Shown here: positions 15,323 to 22,629 of the stretch, piece after piece | How positions within the stretch are numbered: position 1 is the first letter of the stretch | How the letters are laid out: each line of letters opens with the position of its first letter | Source of the DNA: Candidatus Hydrogenedens sp. | GTDB taxonomy: Bacteria; Hydrogenedentota; Hydrogenedentia; Hydrogenedentales; Hydrogenedentaceae | DNA: 22,629 nucleotides | Direction of reading: 5' to 3' | NCBI GenBank assembly: GCA_035378955.1 | Contig: DAOSUS010000047.1 | Span: 1-22,629 of the forward strand | Position numbers and translations under genes: made by a program | The notes under the pieces: generated by a model | What the model saw: the letters and a program-made list of their open reading frames with translations, nothing else | Told to the model about the DNA's origin: nothing | The model's database searches: none

Positions 15323-16921
15323 ATGGTGCGAACTGAAGAAGAAAAGAAGCAAGAGCAACTGGAAAAGTTTAAAAAGAAAGTTATGGAGTATGTTTTCTGG
15401 ATAGTTTTACTACCTATGGGAATCATACTCCGATTATTCCATTTAGGTTCGTTAAGTCTCTGGTATGATGAATGTGCCTCTATCGAGTTAAGCAAACTGG
15501 TAGATTGGAAAGGTTCATTTCTTTCGCCTCTATTAAATAATGAACCGCCGATAAATCCCTTAATTACTTTTTTCTGGGGTAAAATATTGGATAGTATTCG
15601 TTTCTGGGAACGGTATTCTGTGTGGGATGATTTTGCATGGCGGTTGTTACCCTGTTTTTGGAGTATTTTAACCATTATTGTTTTTTATCAGGTGGCGAAA
15701 CGGATTTTAGACCGACCGTTTACGATTCTCGTCGCTACTTTCCTTTTTGTTATTTCTCCCTTTCAGATTTACTATGCTCAAGAATTGCGTATTTATTCCT
15801 TTTATGTATTGTTGAATCTTTTAAGTCTATTTTTTCTTCTCCGTATTTTATCTAATAATCTTTGGAAAGACTGGTTAGGACTGGGAGTGACTTTTGTTCT
15901 GTTGATGTATTCTCACTATTTTAGTGTCTGGTCAATTTTTTTAACAAATATATTCCTTTTAATATTAATGGGTTTGGGTAGGCGGGATTTGTTTCGCAAA
16001 TGGTTCTGGACAAATTTCATAGCAGGAATACTCATCTTACCCGCGTTATACCTTGCCTGGTATTTTCACGAGATAGTGTCTAATATCCGTTATGTGTGGT
16101 ATCCCAATCCAACGATAAAAACAGGTTTGATAACATGGAAGAATTTTTTTGCGGGTTATACCCCGAATAGTAGTGTTTACTGGTCTTTATTTATTCTATC
16201 TCTGCTTCTTTTCTTGTGGGGATTATGGTCCTATCGAAGACAACCTGAAAATGGGCTCTATGTTTTTTTGATGAGTTTGTTGCCCATATTTGCTAATGTA
16301 TTCTTTTGGGGAGCACGTCATTTTTCATTTTATGAGCATAGGTTATTTATCTTTTCAGGAGTGGTAGCTTTATTTGCAATTGCACAGGGTATCCATGGGA
16401 TAAAATTTTATCCGACGCGATTTTTAATCTTAATCATGTTTGGTTTACTTACTGCTATGTGTCTTAAAGATTACTATCAGTTGAAACTACATCCTAACGA
16501 GATGCATCGTTTGGGGGTTTATGATAAAGTGGATTTCCGTAGTTCCGCCGATTGGATTCGCAAGAATTATCAGGAAGGGGATATTGTAATTTATCCCAGC
16601 CATTTTATGGCTCCATCCATGAGGCACTATCTGGAAGGATATCCTCAATGCCGAGTAGGTATGAGTGCTATTGATGTGCAGGTGCATATAGATACTTTTG
16701 GAAATGCGACCTTACTTGCTTATCATGGATTATTGCCTGTGCCCATAGAACAAGTTGCAAAAAAGTATCAGCGTTTATGGTTTCTGGAAACACACGGCTT
16801 GACATTTGAGTATAAACCCCATACCGAACCTCTGCGGAAATATCTTGATGAAAAATGGAATAGGATAGATGTTGTATCATATTGGGGGTTAAGTATTACT
16901 CTTTACCAACGGAAATCCTGA
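15323..16921 (+). CDS. membrane glycosyltransferase, GT39/PMT-like (GT-C fold)
   Basis: The protein is 532 aa. After a charged N-terminal tail (1-20) there are about ten hydrophobic membrane spans up to roughly residue 385, then a soluble C-terminal domain of about 140 residues. The first extracytoplasmic loop carries SLWYDECAS (45-53), whose D-E pair is the hallmark acid of dolichyl/polyprenyl-phosphate-sugar-dependent GT39 and ArnT-like transferases. YAQELRIYS (151-159) is the second conserved loop. It probably moves a sugar from a lipid-phosphate carrier onto a lipid, glycan or protein on the outer face of the membrane. Neither donor nor acceptor can be told. The start is uncertain: no clear ribosome site precedes ATG 15323, and ATG 15383 is an alternative. 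It converges on dapA. Confidence 0.85.
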   Translation: MVRTEEEKKQEQLEKFKKKVMEYVFWIVLLPMGIILRLFHLGSLSLWYDECASIELSKLVDWKGSFLSPLLNNEPPINPLITFFWGKILDSIRFWERYSVWDDFAWRLLPCFWSILTIIVFYQVAKRILDRPFTILVATFLFVISPFQIYYAQELRIYSFYVLLNLLSLFFLLRILSNNLWKDWLGLGVTFVLLMYSHYFSVWSIFLTNIFLLILMGLGRRDLFRKWFWTNFIAGILILPALYLAWYFHEIVSNIRYVWYPNPTIKTGLITWKNFFAGYTPNSSVYWSLFILSLLLFLWGLWSYRRQPENGLYVFLMSLLPIFANVFFWGARHFSFYEHRLFIFSGVVALFAIAQGIHGIKFYPTRFLILIMFGLLTAMCLKDYYQLKLHPNEMHRLGVYDKVDFRSSADWIRKNYQEGDIVIYPSHFMAPSMRHYLEGYPQCRVGMSAIDVQVHIDTFGNATLLAYHGLLPVPIEQVAKKYQRLWFLETHGLTFEYKPHTEPLRKYLDEKWNRIDVVSYWGLSITLYQRKS

Positions 16922-16995
16922 TTTGAAAAGAGTTTCTCCTACTTGGATAGACGCAGATTATTTCTGCCATATAAAAATTTGGGAACGATATAAAG

Positions 16996-17865
16996 TTAGA
17001 TAAGATGTAACTTTTGGAGAACATGTTCTAATCGTTTGTATTGGGGTTCACTCATCGGGACTAAAGGTAGTCGCAATATGTTTTTAATCATTCCCATCCT
17101 TGCTAATGCGGCTTTTACAGGCATTGGATTGGTTTCATAAAATAATGCTTTGAAGAGAGGCATTAGCCGATAATGAATTTTTTGTGCTTCCGTGTAATTT
17201 TCTTCCAGGGCCAGAGTGCACATGCGGGCAACATCGGCCGGGGCGATATTTGCGGCTACGGATATAACACCTGTTGCACCGATGGACATCATGGGAAGGG
17301 TTAAACTGTCATCACCCGATAATACGGTAATATCACAAAGGGAAAGAATTTGGGATACCTGGTCAACACTACCGCAGGCTTCTTTAATACAAACGATATT
17401 GGGGAATTTGTTGAGTTCTGCGATTGTCTCCGGTTCTAATTTGATACCGGTTCTACTGGGAACATTATAAAGGACGATGGGAATATCTATCTCTTCTGCG
17501 ATTTTTTTGTAGTGAGCAATCAATCCTGCCTGGGTAGGTTTGTTATAGTAAGGGGTGATTAACAAAGCCCCATCACAACCAAATTCTTTCGCACAACGGG
17601 TAAGTTCTAAGGCTTCCATTGTGTTATTGGAACCTGTGCCGGCAATGATAGGTAGCCGACCTGCAACGCGTTCTACAACAAAACGGATACATTCCTTTTG
17701 TTCCTCGTGTGAGAGTGTAGCCGCTTCACCTGTGCAACCACACGGAACCAAGCCATGCGTTCCTTGTTCAATATGAAAATCTACTAACCTTCCATAGGCA
17801 TCGAAATCAACTTCGTAGTTATCTTTGAACGGTGTTACTAAAGCAACCCATGAACCTTTGAACAT
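16996..17865 (-). CDS. dapA: 4-hydroxy-tetrahydrodipicolinate synthase
   Basis: It condenses pyruvate with aspartate semialdehyde in the lysine/diaminopimelate pathway. The protein is 289 aa, the usual length. The Schiff-base lysine is K161 (VCIKEACG), Y133 and R138 lie in YNVPSRTG (133-140), and Y107 lies in TPYYNKP. The numbering coincides with the E. coli enzyme. The proton-relay threonine expected at position 44 (GTTGE) is cysteine here (PCGCTGEAATL), read directly from codon TGC. AGGAG lies about 7 nt before the ATG. It starts 24 nt after the dnaB stop, so it is probably the last gene of the rpsF operon. The T44C change leaves some doubt whether it is DapA proper or a DapA-family aldolase, but the rest of the site is canonical. 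Confidence 0.9.
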   Translation of the reverse strand: MFKGSWVALVTPFKDNYEVDFDAYGRLVDFHIEQGTHGLVPCGCTGEAATLSHEEQKECIRFVVERVAGRLPIIAGTGSNNTMEALELTRCAKEFGCDGALLITPYYNKPTQAGLIAHYKKIAEEIDIPIVLYNVPSRTGIKLEPETIAELNKFPNIVCIKEACGSVDQVSQILSLCDITVLSGDDSLTLPMMSIGATGVISVAANIAPADVARMCTLALEENYTEAQKIHYRLMPLFKALFYETNPMPVKAALARMGMIKNILRLPLVPMSEPQYKRLEHVLQKLHLI

Positions 17866-17889
17866 AGTTTTCTCCTTTATATTTGATTA

Positions 17890-19347
17890 TTATTTTCTAT
17901 AAAAGACGTCTTCCTCTTCCTCATCGGATATTGTAGAGGAAGAGGGTTCGTCTTCAATAAAATGACCTATTTCTAAAAATAGTTGATGTCTGCGATGGAA
18001 AGACAAATCAATAATTCCTGTGGGACCGTTTCTTTGTTTGGCTATTTTTAAGTGAACATTTAGTGGGTCTTTTATCTGGGGTTCTTCTTTTTCTTTTTTC
18101 CTGTCTTGGTATAACATAAGAACGACATCAGCGTCCTGTTCGATGGCTCCGGATTCCCGCAGATGTGAAAGTTTGGGCTCAGCAGACTCTTTTTCTGCCT
18201 CACGACTTAATTGGCACAATGTAAGAATGGGGACTTTTAATTCGCGTGCCAGACCTTTAATTTGCCTTGATATTTCCGCGATTTCTACCTGCCGACTTTC
18301 ACTCCGTCGGTGAACACTCATTAATTGGAGATAGTCTAAGATAATTAGTTTTACTTCTGGATTTGAATATAAATGCTTTCGTGCTTTTGAGCGAAGTTCG
18401 ATAACATTAATGCTGGGTGTATCATCAATGAAAATAGGCAAATCACATATTCGGCCGCTGGTTTCTACAATATCGGCTATAATCTTTTTGCCAGCAAAAG
18501 CCTTTCTCATTATTTGCCCATCAATTTTGCCTTCCATACAAATAAGTCTTTGAAGAAGTAGTTCTTTCGACATTTCCAGACTGAAAATAAGCACGCCCCC
18601 TTCTCCTGTTTTCGCCACATTCCGAGCGATATTAAGGGCGAAAGCTGTTTTTCCAACAGAAGGTCGTGCTGCAAGAACAATCATTTCCGAAGGCTGAAGT
18701 CCGCACAGTTTTTCATCCAGTGTTTGAAAACCTGTGGGTATCCCAGTTAGCACTTCTCCATTTTTTATTCGTTCTTCCAAATTCTCTACAAAAGTTTCGA
18801 TAAAATCCTTTAATTTGTAAATGGGATTTGTCCTTCTCTGCATTGCAACTGTAAATAGGTTGCTTTCTGCTTCATCGGCGAGTTCTTTGAAAGGGGTCTG
18901 TCCTTCATAAGTTTTGTTAATAGTTTCACTACATATCTCGATAAGTTTTCGTTTTAAGGCATTTTCAATAACAATATTTGCATAGTAGCCTATGTTAGCA
19001 GCTGTTGCCACAGCACTGGATAGTTCTGTTAGATAGGAGATACCGCCTACATTTGATAGTAATTTTTTAGTTTCAAGATTGCCTGCGACTGCCTGAAGGT
19101 CAGGTTTGTTCTGTGTTGTATGATAAATTTCATACATGGCTTCAAAAATAGTTTGGTGCGGTCCATAATAAAAGATGTTTTCGGTATTATAATTAAATAT
19201 TTCAAGAACTTTGGGGAATGTTTCAGGGTCCAAAAAGATAGCCCCTAAAACGGCGCGTTCCGACTCAATGGATTGTGGCGGTTCGCGCTCAAAATATGTA
19301 GCAGGCGATTTTGCCTTCGAGCTATCTTTTTTGCGGGAAGTCGCCAT
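17890..19347 (-). CDS. dnaB: replicative DNA helicase
   Basis: This 485-aa hexameric helicase unwinds DNA at the replication fork. The N-terminal domain begins at PQSIESERAVLGAIFLD (24-40). The RecA-like motor has Walker A ARPSVGKT (227-234), IFSLEMSKELLLQRL (254-268), Walker B LIILDYLQLM (334-343), the HLRESGAIEQDAD loop (395-407) and the arginine-finger region IAKQRNGPTG (435-444). No intein interrupts the Walker region. Both ends carry short charged tails: RKKDSSKAK at the start and SDEEEEDVFYRK at the end. The ATG lies 3 nt after the rplI stop and no ribosome site stands at normal spacing, so translation is probably coupled to rplI. Confidence 0.97.
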   Translation of the reverse strand: MATSRKKDSSKAKSPATYFEREPPQSIESERAVLGAIFLDPETFPKVLEIFNYNTENIFYYGPHQTIFEAMYEIYHTTQNKPDLQAVAGNLETKKLLSNVGGISYLTELSSAVATAANIGYYANIVIENALKRKLIEICSETINKTYEGQTPFKELADEAESNLFTVAMQRRTNPIYKLKDFIETFVENLEERIKNGEVLTGIPTGFQTLDEKLCGLQPSEMIVLAARPSVGKTAFALNIARNVAKTGEGGVLIFSLEMSKELLLQRLICMEGKIDGQIMRKAFAGKKIIADIVETSGRICDLPIFIDDTPSINVIELRSKARKHLYSNPEVKLIILDYLQLMSVHRRSESRQVEIAEISRQIKGLARELKVPILTLCQLSREAEKESAEPKLSHLRESGAIEQDADVVLMLYQDRKKEKEEPQIKDPLNVHLKIAKQRNGPTGIIDLSFHRRHQLFLEIGHFIEDEPSSSTISDEEEEDVFYRK

Positions 19348-19350
19348 GTG

Positions 19351-19827
19351 TTAGTTATCTGAATTCTCCGTGTTATTTTCATCCGTAAGTTGACTGACCC
19401 AAACTTTTACTTCTGCCATAACACCACTTCCTAATTTCACAGGGACTGAAAAGATACCCAGTGTTTTAATAGGCTCTTCCAGAAGAATTTGTTTGCGGTC
19501 GATCTTAAAATCCCTTTTCTGTAATTCTTCTGCAATCATAGCGGAAGTTACAGAACCAAATAGTTTTTCTTCATCGCCCGCACGCATTTTAAATTCAATA
19601 GTGATTGCATTGAGTTTCGTTGCAACCGATTCCATTTCTGCTTTCCGTTGGGCTTCACGCCGTTGAATGATTTCAAGGTGATAACGGATTTCCGCTGCGG
19701 AAGCCGATTGGATGGATACTGCAAGTTTACGAGGAATCAAAAAATTGCGTGCGTAACCATCGGAAACATTAACGGTTTCTCCGACCTTACCTAATTTTTC
19801 AATGTCTTTGCATAGAATCACTTTCAT
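19351..19827 (-). CDS. rplI: 50S ribosomal protein bL9
   Basis: The protein is 158 aa. The N-terminal rRNA-binding domain MKVILCKDIEKLGKVGETVNV followed by DGYARNFLIPRKLAV is the bL9 signature. A long charged helix (about 43-75) and the C-terminal domain with FGSVT and VPVKLGSGVMAEVKVWV follow. It is about nine residues longer than E. coli L9 because of a polar tail (TDENNTENSDN). AGGAG lies 8 nt before the ATG. It is followed almost at once by dnaB, the usual arrangement of this cluster. Confidence 0.97.
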   Translation of the reverse strand: MKVILCKDIEKLGKVGETVNVSDGYARNFLIPRKLAVSIQSASAAEIRYHLEIIQRREAQRKAEMESVATKLNAITIEFKMRAGDEEKLFGSVTSAMIAEELQKRDFKIDRKQILLEEPIKTLGIFSVPVKLGSGVMAEVKVWVSQLTDENNTENSDN

Positions 19828-19887
19828 CGTTTATTCTCCTGACCTTTCTTGTTTAATTATATTTTTATTATTGTTTTTATTGCGAGT

Positions 19888-20886
19888 TTAACTGTTTGTT
19901 GCCGGATATAGCCGATTGTAAAGCCGTAAGAGTGAAAGCCGAAATTCCCACCATGTATCGAAAAAACCAAACAATGCAAGGATGGGAAAAGTCCACACTC
20001 CGAAAACAAAAAGAACAATTACCAGTGTTAATATAATGTTCCAGTGAAATAGAATAGCACAAAAAGTAAGGATACTTAGCCCATTAAGCCAGTAAATAAA
20101 ACTCAAAATTACAGCCGTGTTCCGCGAAACAATACGGAGCCATTCTCCTACATTGTAATGCTGGTCATATATCAAGATGATTGCCGTTAAAATAGCCAAC
20201 CACACTAAGTAGTCCGGTGGTCGAACATGGGAAAAACTTCCTAATTGAGGATTTTCCCAGTAATGAATACCGTCTTCAGTTGGCATAATTTTTAACCGAG
20301 CAATCATCCAACCCATAATGATAAGGGCTGTAATTAAACTTTGACCAAATAATAACCCAATGTGAAAATCTTCCCAATGATAATCAAGATATTTTAATCC
20401 TTCAATAAAATTTTTATTGATTTCTTCTGAATTGCTAATCTCCTGTTCCTTGCTCAGATTATTTATTTCTGCGATACGAGCGTTAATGGAAATGGTTATA
20501 TCCTTACGCAAATCGTTCCAAAAATACATGGTAAGGGCTGTCCCCGAGATGAATAGGAAAGCAGTTACCAGAAGGAGACAGCGAGACCAGGAATATTTCC
20601 TTAAAGCAGACCCTACAGAAACGGGTAATAAAATACCTGCCAGAAAAGTTGCTGTCCACATCAGAAGATTTTCAGTGGTTAATGGGAGGGACTCCATAAA
20701 GGCGCCCAACGCAAATCCCGGAATAAGGGATAAGCAAAGAAGGGCTGTGCGGAACCAGGAATTTCGTGCTGTTGTCAGACCAATGGCGACGACCGTAACC
20801 AGGGGAAGCAGAATAAAAACTCCTTCCCCTGTTAGGTAGGCTGTAATCAAAATCAGAAACAATATTTTCGTCAGCACATTGGACAT
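19888..20886 (-). CDS. integral membrane protein, YybS/DUF2232-like
   Basis: The protein is 332 aa from ATG 20884-20886. An in-frame TTG two codons upstream (20892) is possible but less likely, and neither has a clear ribosome site. It shows about eight to nine hydrophobic spans in two groups, separated by a polar helical segment (about 135-165) rich in Glu, Asn and Lys. There is no signal peptide cleavage site and no catalytic motif. Its place between rpsR and rplI, its size and its span pattern match the DUF2232 (YybS) membrane proteins found at this spot in Firmicutes and several Gram-negative phyla. Their function is unknown. A transport role or one tied to translation is sometimes guessed, but the sequence does not show it. 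Confidence 0.75.
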   Translation of the reverse strand: MSNVLTKILFLILITAYLTGEGVFILLPLVTVVAIGLTTARNSWFRTALLCLSLIPGFALGAFMESLPLTTENLLMWTATFLAGILLPVSVGSALRKYSWSRCLLLVTAFLFISGTALTMYFWNDLRKDITISINARIAEINNLSKEQEISNSEEINKNFIEGLKYLDYHWEDFHIGLLFGQSLITALIIMGWMIARLKIMPTEDGIHYWENPQLGSFSHVRPPDYLVWLAILTAIILIYDQHYNVGEWLRIVSRNTAVILSFIYWLNGLSILTFCAILFHWNIILTLVIVLFVFGVWTFPILALFGFFDTWWEFRLSLLRLYNRLYPATNS

Positions 20887-20913
20887 AAGCAACTATTACA
20901 AATTAGGTATTGA

Positions 20914-21195
20914 CTATTCTGCTACGAAAGGAAGCAATGCAATCTGTCGGGCTAATTTAATTGCCTTAGTAAGCATGTGCTGTTGTTTTGCTGTGGCACC
21001 GGTAATTCGACGGGGTATTATTTTACCGCGCTCGGTTATATAATGCCGTAGCAAGTTCGTATCCTTATAGTCAATATATACTATTCGTTCTATGGTTAGC
21101 CTGCTTGTCTTTTTTCTGAAGATTCTCTTCTTCTTTCTTCTCTTTAATCGTTTCATCCGAATTTTTGATTTTGCTTTTGCGGAAATGTGTGCCAT
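20914..21195 (-). CDS. rpsR: 30S ribosomal protein bS18
   Basis: The protein is 93 aa. A strongly basic N-terminal tail (AKAKSKIRMKRLKRRKKKR) precedes the bS18 core: IDYKDTNLLRHYITERGKI, PRRITGATAKQQ and LTKAIKLARQIALLPF are the family signature. The tail is longer than in E. coli (75 aa) and probably wraps rRNA. AAGGA lies about 11 nt before the ATG. An 87-nt gap separates it from ssb. It forms the bS6:bS18 pair in the 30S platform with the first gene of the operon. Confidence 0.97.
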   Translation of the reverse strand: MAHISAKAKSKIRMKRLKRRKKKRIFRKKTSRLTIERIVYIDYKDTNLLRHYITERGKIIPRRITGATAKQQHMLTKAIKLARQIALLPFVAE

Positions 21196-21282
21196 AAGAC
21201 ATTATTCCTTTTTTAAATATAGGTTAAAAGTTTTATTTGTTTCTATAGGTTGGTAATGTTCGATTGTTTTCCTGAAATGAAA

Positions 21283-21792
21283 TCAGAACGGGACATCGTC
21301 TTCCGACACAGGAAAATTATCATCCGGGTAACTTTCCCCGGGATATGAAGTTTCTTTCCCTTGATTAGGATAATTGTTCGTATTGGGAATAGGTCTTTCA
21401 TTTTGGGGAATATTTCCCTGTCCTGAATTCCCTGACGAATTTGCTCCCCAATCAAGAGGTTGGATATTCCTCGCAACAATTTCGAAGCGAGACCTGCGTT
21501 GATTGGTTGTGGGGTCATCCCATTCATCCTGTCGAAGCCGACCTTCTACGAGAACCGGTCTCCCTTTACGGAGATATTTATAGACATAATCCGCCTGACT
21601 GTCCCAGGATACTACAGAAATATAGATGGCTTCCTCTCGGGTTTCTCCATCTTTACCTTTGAATCGGCGGTTATTTGCCATTGTAAATCTTGTTACTGTT
21701 CTTCCACTGGGGGTAGAGCGGATTTCCGGGTCTCTTACAAGTCTGCCGGCAATCAGAACAATGTTTAGATCAGGAACGCGAATATCTGCCAT
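21283..21792 (-). CDS. ssb: single-stranded DNA-binding protein
   Basis: The protein is 169 aa. The OB fold (about 7-112) starts with LNIVLIAGRLVRDPEIRSTP and has SGRTVTRFTMANNRRF, YISVVSWDSQADYVYKYL, KGRPVLVEGRLRQDEW and RSRFEIVARNI. A Gly/Asn/Pro/Gln-rich disordered linker follows (about 116-160). The protein ends in the acidic tip SEDDVPF, the docking peptide for replication and repair partners. It sits between rpsF and rpsR as in many bacteria, with 24 nt to rpsF. Confidence 0.97.
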   Translation of the reverse strand: MADIRVPDLNIVLIAGRLVRDPEIRSTPSGRTVTRFTMANNRRFKGKDGETREEAIYISVVSWDSQADYVYKYLRKGRPVLVEGRLRQDEWDDPTTNQRRSRFEIVARNIQPLDWGANSSGNSGQGNIPQNERPIPNTNNYPNQGKETSYPGESYPDDNFPVSEDDVPF

Positions 21793-21816
21793 AGTTAGCT
21801 GTTCCTATGTTAAAGT

Positions 21817-22245
21817 TTATTCCTCGTCCTCCTCTTCCTCTGCAATACTTGTAGGAATGGGGGCAAGATTTTCATCTTTATCTGATTGTTGGTCGTAGCC
21901 GGCTTCTAATTCCTGGCGACGCTGTGCCTGTTCTGCTTCCAATCGGAGCGTTTTTTCATCAAAGTAAACGACGATGTAGCGAATAATTTGTTCGCTGAGG
22001 CGGAAATAATTTTCCAGTCGCGCTATGAAGTTGGGGGAGGATTGGAAGCGTATCAGGATATAGATACCCTCCGAAAATTTCTTGACTTTATAAGCCAATC
22101 TCCGCCGACCCCATACTTCGGAGCGCACAATAACCCCTCCGCTCTTTGTGACCAAATTCTCGGTCTCGCGGGCTATTGCCTGGATGTTATCGTCTTCCAC
22201 TTCTGGACTGACGATAAACAGCGCTTCGTAAGTTCGTAATGACAT
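21817..22245 (-). CDS. rpsF: 30S ribosomal protein bS6
   Basis: The protein is 142 aa. LRTYEALFIVSPE (3-15), the helix through ETENLVTKSGGVI, WGRRRLAYKVKKFSEGIYILIRF (45-67) and the FRLSEQIIRYIVVYFDEK strand (81-98) are the bS6 fold. After about residue 100 a helical Glu/Gln-rich tail runs to a strongly acidic end, AEEEEDEE. In E. coli the bS6 C-terminus is extended by glutamates added by RimK. Here a glutamate-rich end is encoded directly. GAGGAG lies 6 nt before the ATG. It is the first gene of the operon running to dapA. Confidence 0.97.
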   Translation of the reverse strand: MSLRTYEALFIVSPEVEDDNIQAIARETENLVTKSGGVIVRSEVWGRRRLAYKVKKFSEGIYILIRFQSSPNFIARLENYFRLSEQIIRYIVVYFDEKTLRLEAEQAQRRQELEAGYDQQSDKDENLAPIPTSIAEEEEDEE

Positions 22246-22295
22246 ATTTTACTCCTCATTACGGTTTGGGTTTAATTTATTGGCGTTTAGAAACT

Positions 22296-22327
22296 TTTAT
22301 TATATCAAAAACACATCTTTTGAACAA
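22296..22327 (-). promoter_or_regulatory. promoter of the rpsF-dapA operon
   Basis: On the minus strand a perfect TATAAT (22299-22304) with a TG extension (TGATATAAT) lies 17 nt from TTGTTC (22322-22327), a partial -35 box. Initiation would fall near 22292, giving a leader of about 47 nt before rpsF. The 18 nt at 22296-22313 are identical to those at the rel promoter. No other good promoter stands inside the operon. Confidence 0.7.
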
Positions 22328-22572
22328 ACTGGGAAATCCCCGGGAGGAACAAAAAAAATACTGTTCAGGTGTAATAAAATCACTTATGGGATATAAGTAA
22401 CAGATTTATAGTTCCTTTCCTGTAGAGGATATATCTTATCATGTAGGAATATAGAAAATAAAAAGATATCTTATGCTATGAATTTACGAATATAAAACGA
22501 ATTTTCTTTCATCCATTCTTATTTGTTTTCTATTTGTGTATTTGTGGTATTTTCCTTTTGAGGTAGAGATAG
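22328..22572. other. AT-rich intergenic region upstream of rpsF operon
   Basis: The stretch lies between the rpsF promoter and the right-edge reading frame. It contains a small inverted repeat, ACTTAT/ATAAGT (22382-22387 and 22393-22398, spacer GGGAT), two spaced copies of ATATCTTAT-like sequence near 22432 and 22465, and at 22514-22553 a T/G-rich element resembling one at 5537-5573. No tRNA, small gene or clear terminator was seen. Confidence 0.35.
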
Positions 22573-22629
22573 ATGAAACAATTTGTCGCGGTAGATGAGC
22601 AGGATACTGAGGGAGGACAGAGGGATGAT
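22573..22629 (+). CDS. possible gene start, cut by the window edge
   Basis: An ATG at 22573 opens 19 codons without a stop to the window end (MKQFVAVDEQDTEGGQRDD). GAGGT lies about 9 nt upstream. The peptide is hydrophilic and acidic, with no motif. It is too short to identify, and chance openness over 57 nt is possible. The divergent orientation from rpsF fits a real gene. Confidence 0.3.
   Translation, partial: MKQFVAVDEQDTEGGQRDD

Noticed and set aside
15193..15675. 160-codon open frame on the minus strand
   Set aside because: It overlaps the start of the glycosyltransferase gene and the end of the DUF72 gene, and its peptide shows no domain. It is a shadow of the real genes.
16953..16967. 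GCAGA/TCTGC hairpin between the GT39 and dapA genes as a terminator
   Set aside because: The stem is only 5 bp and neither strand has a T-run after it.
20417..20839. 140-codon open frame on the plus strand
   Set aside because: It is antisense to the YybS-like membrane protein and rich in Arg/Lys, as expected from the reverse reading of hydrophobic codons.
22246..22292. bS6:bS18 autoregulatory RNA motif in the rpsF leader
   Set aside because: A CCG lies in the leader, but I could not fold the expected stem and bulge around it. A covariance-model search would decide.
1..22629. CRISPR arrays, insertion sequences, tRNA or rRNA genes
   Set aside because: No regularly spaced repeats, transposase-like frames, terminal inverted repeats or cloverleaf-like GC-rich stretches were found in the gaps.

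Overview
The window is a bacterial chromosome segment of moderate to low GC. Coding regions look roughly 40-45% GC by eye, while the first 2 kb and the intergenic gaps are far AT-richer. It carries 16 well-supported protein genes, cut genes at both edges, and no rRNA, tRNA, CRISPR array or insertion sequence that I could find. The order rpsF-ssb-rpsR-(YybS-like membrane protein)-rplI-dnaB is a widespread bacterial cluster. The long (510 aa) serine hydroxymethyltransferase resembles the form I associate with Chlamydiae and relatives, and the exported parallel beta-helix protein is of a type common in Planctomycetes, Lentisphaerae and Hydrogenedentota. This suggests an uncultured Gram-negative lineage near those groups. 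That placement is an inference with low confidence.

Layout. 1-1999 (+): a Type II restriction-modification module, tightly packed and AT-rich. It holds the C-terminal end of one DNA methyltransferase, a BsaWI/CCGG-family-like endonuclease, a small unknown protein and a second, complete methyltransferase. 2225-5406 (-): an exported GH141-like parallel beta-helix protein and an NAD-dependent sugar-nucleotide epimerase. 5805-9792 (+): a fused ADP-forming acyl-CoA synthetase overlapping a CoA-hydrolase/transferase that carries a C-terminal GNAT acetyltransferase domain. These two are probably one acyl-CoA/acetate energy unit with a built-in acetylation activity. 9847-12076 (+): glyA, then cysC, separated by a perfect 12-bp hairpin. 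12090-15217 (-): a bifunctional Rel (p)ppGpp enzyme and a DUF72 protein. 15323-16921 (+): a GT39-type membrane glycosyltransferase. 16996-22245 (-): the operon rpsF-ssb-rpsR-yybS-rplI-dnaB-dapA, with a clear extended -10 promoter at 22299-22327. 22573 to the right edge (+): a possible truncated reading frame.

The rpsF operon promoter and the rel promoter share an identical 18-nt block around the -10 element. This ties the translation/replication operon and the stringent-response gene to what looks like one promoter type. The most distinctive systems are the two-methyltransferase R-M module with its unknown small protein, and the acyl-CoA synthetase/CoA-transferase-GNAT pair. I found nothing that I can defend as an entirely new class of system.
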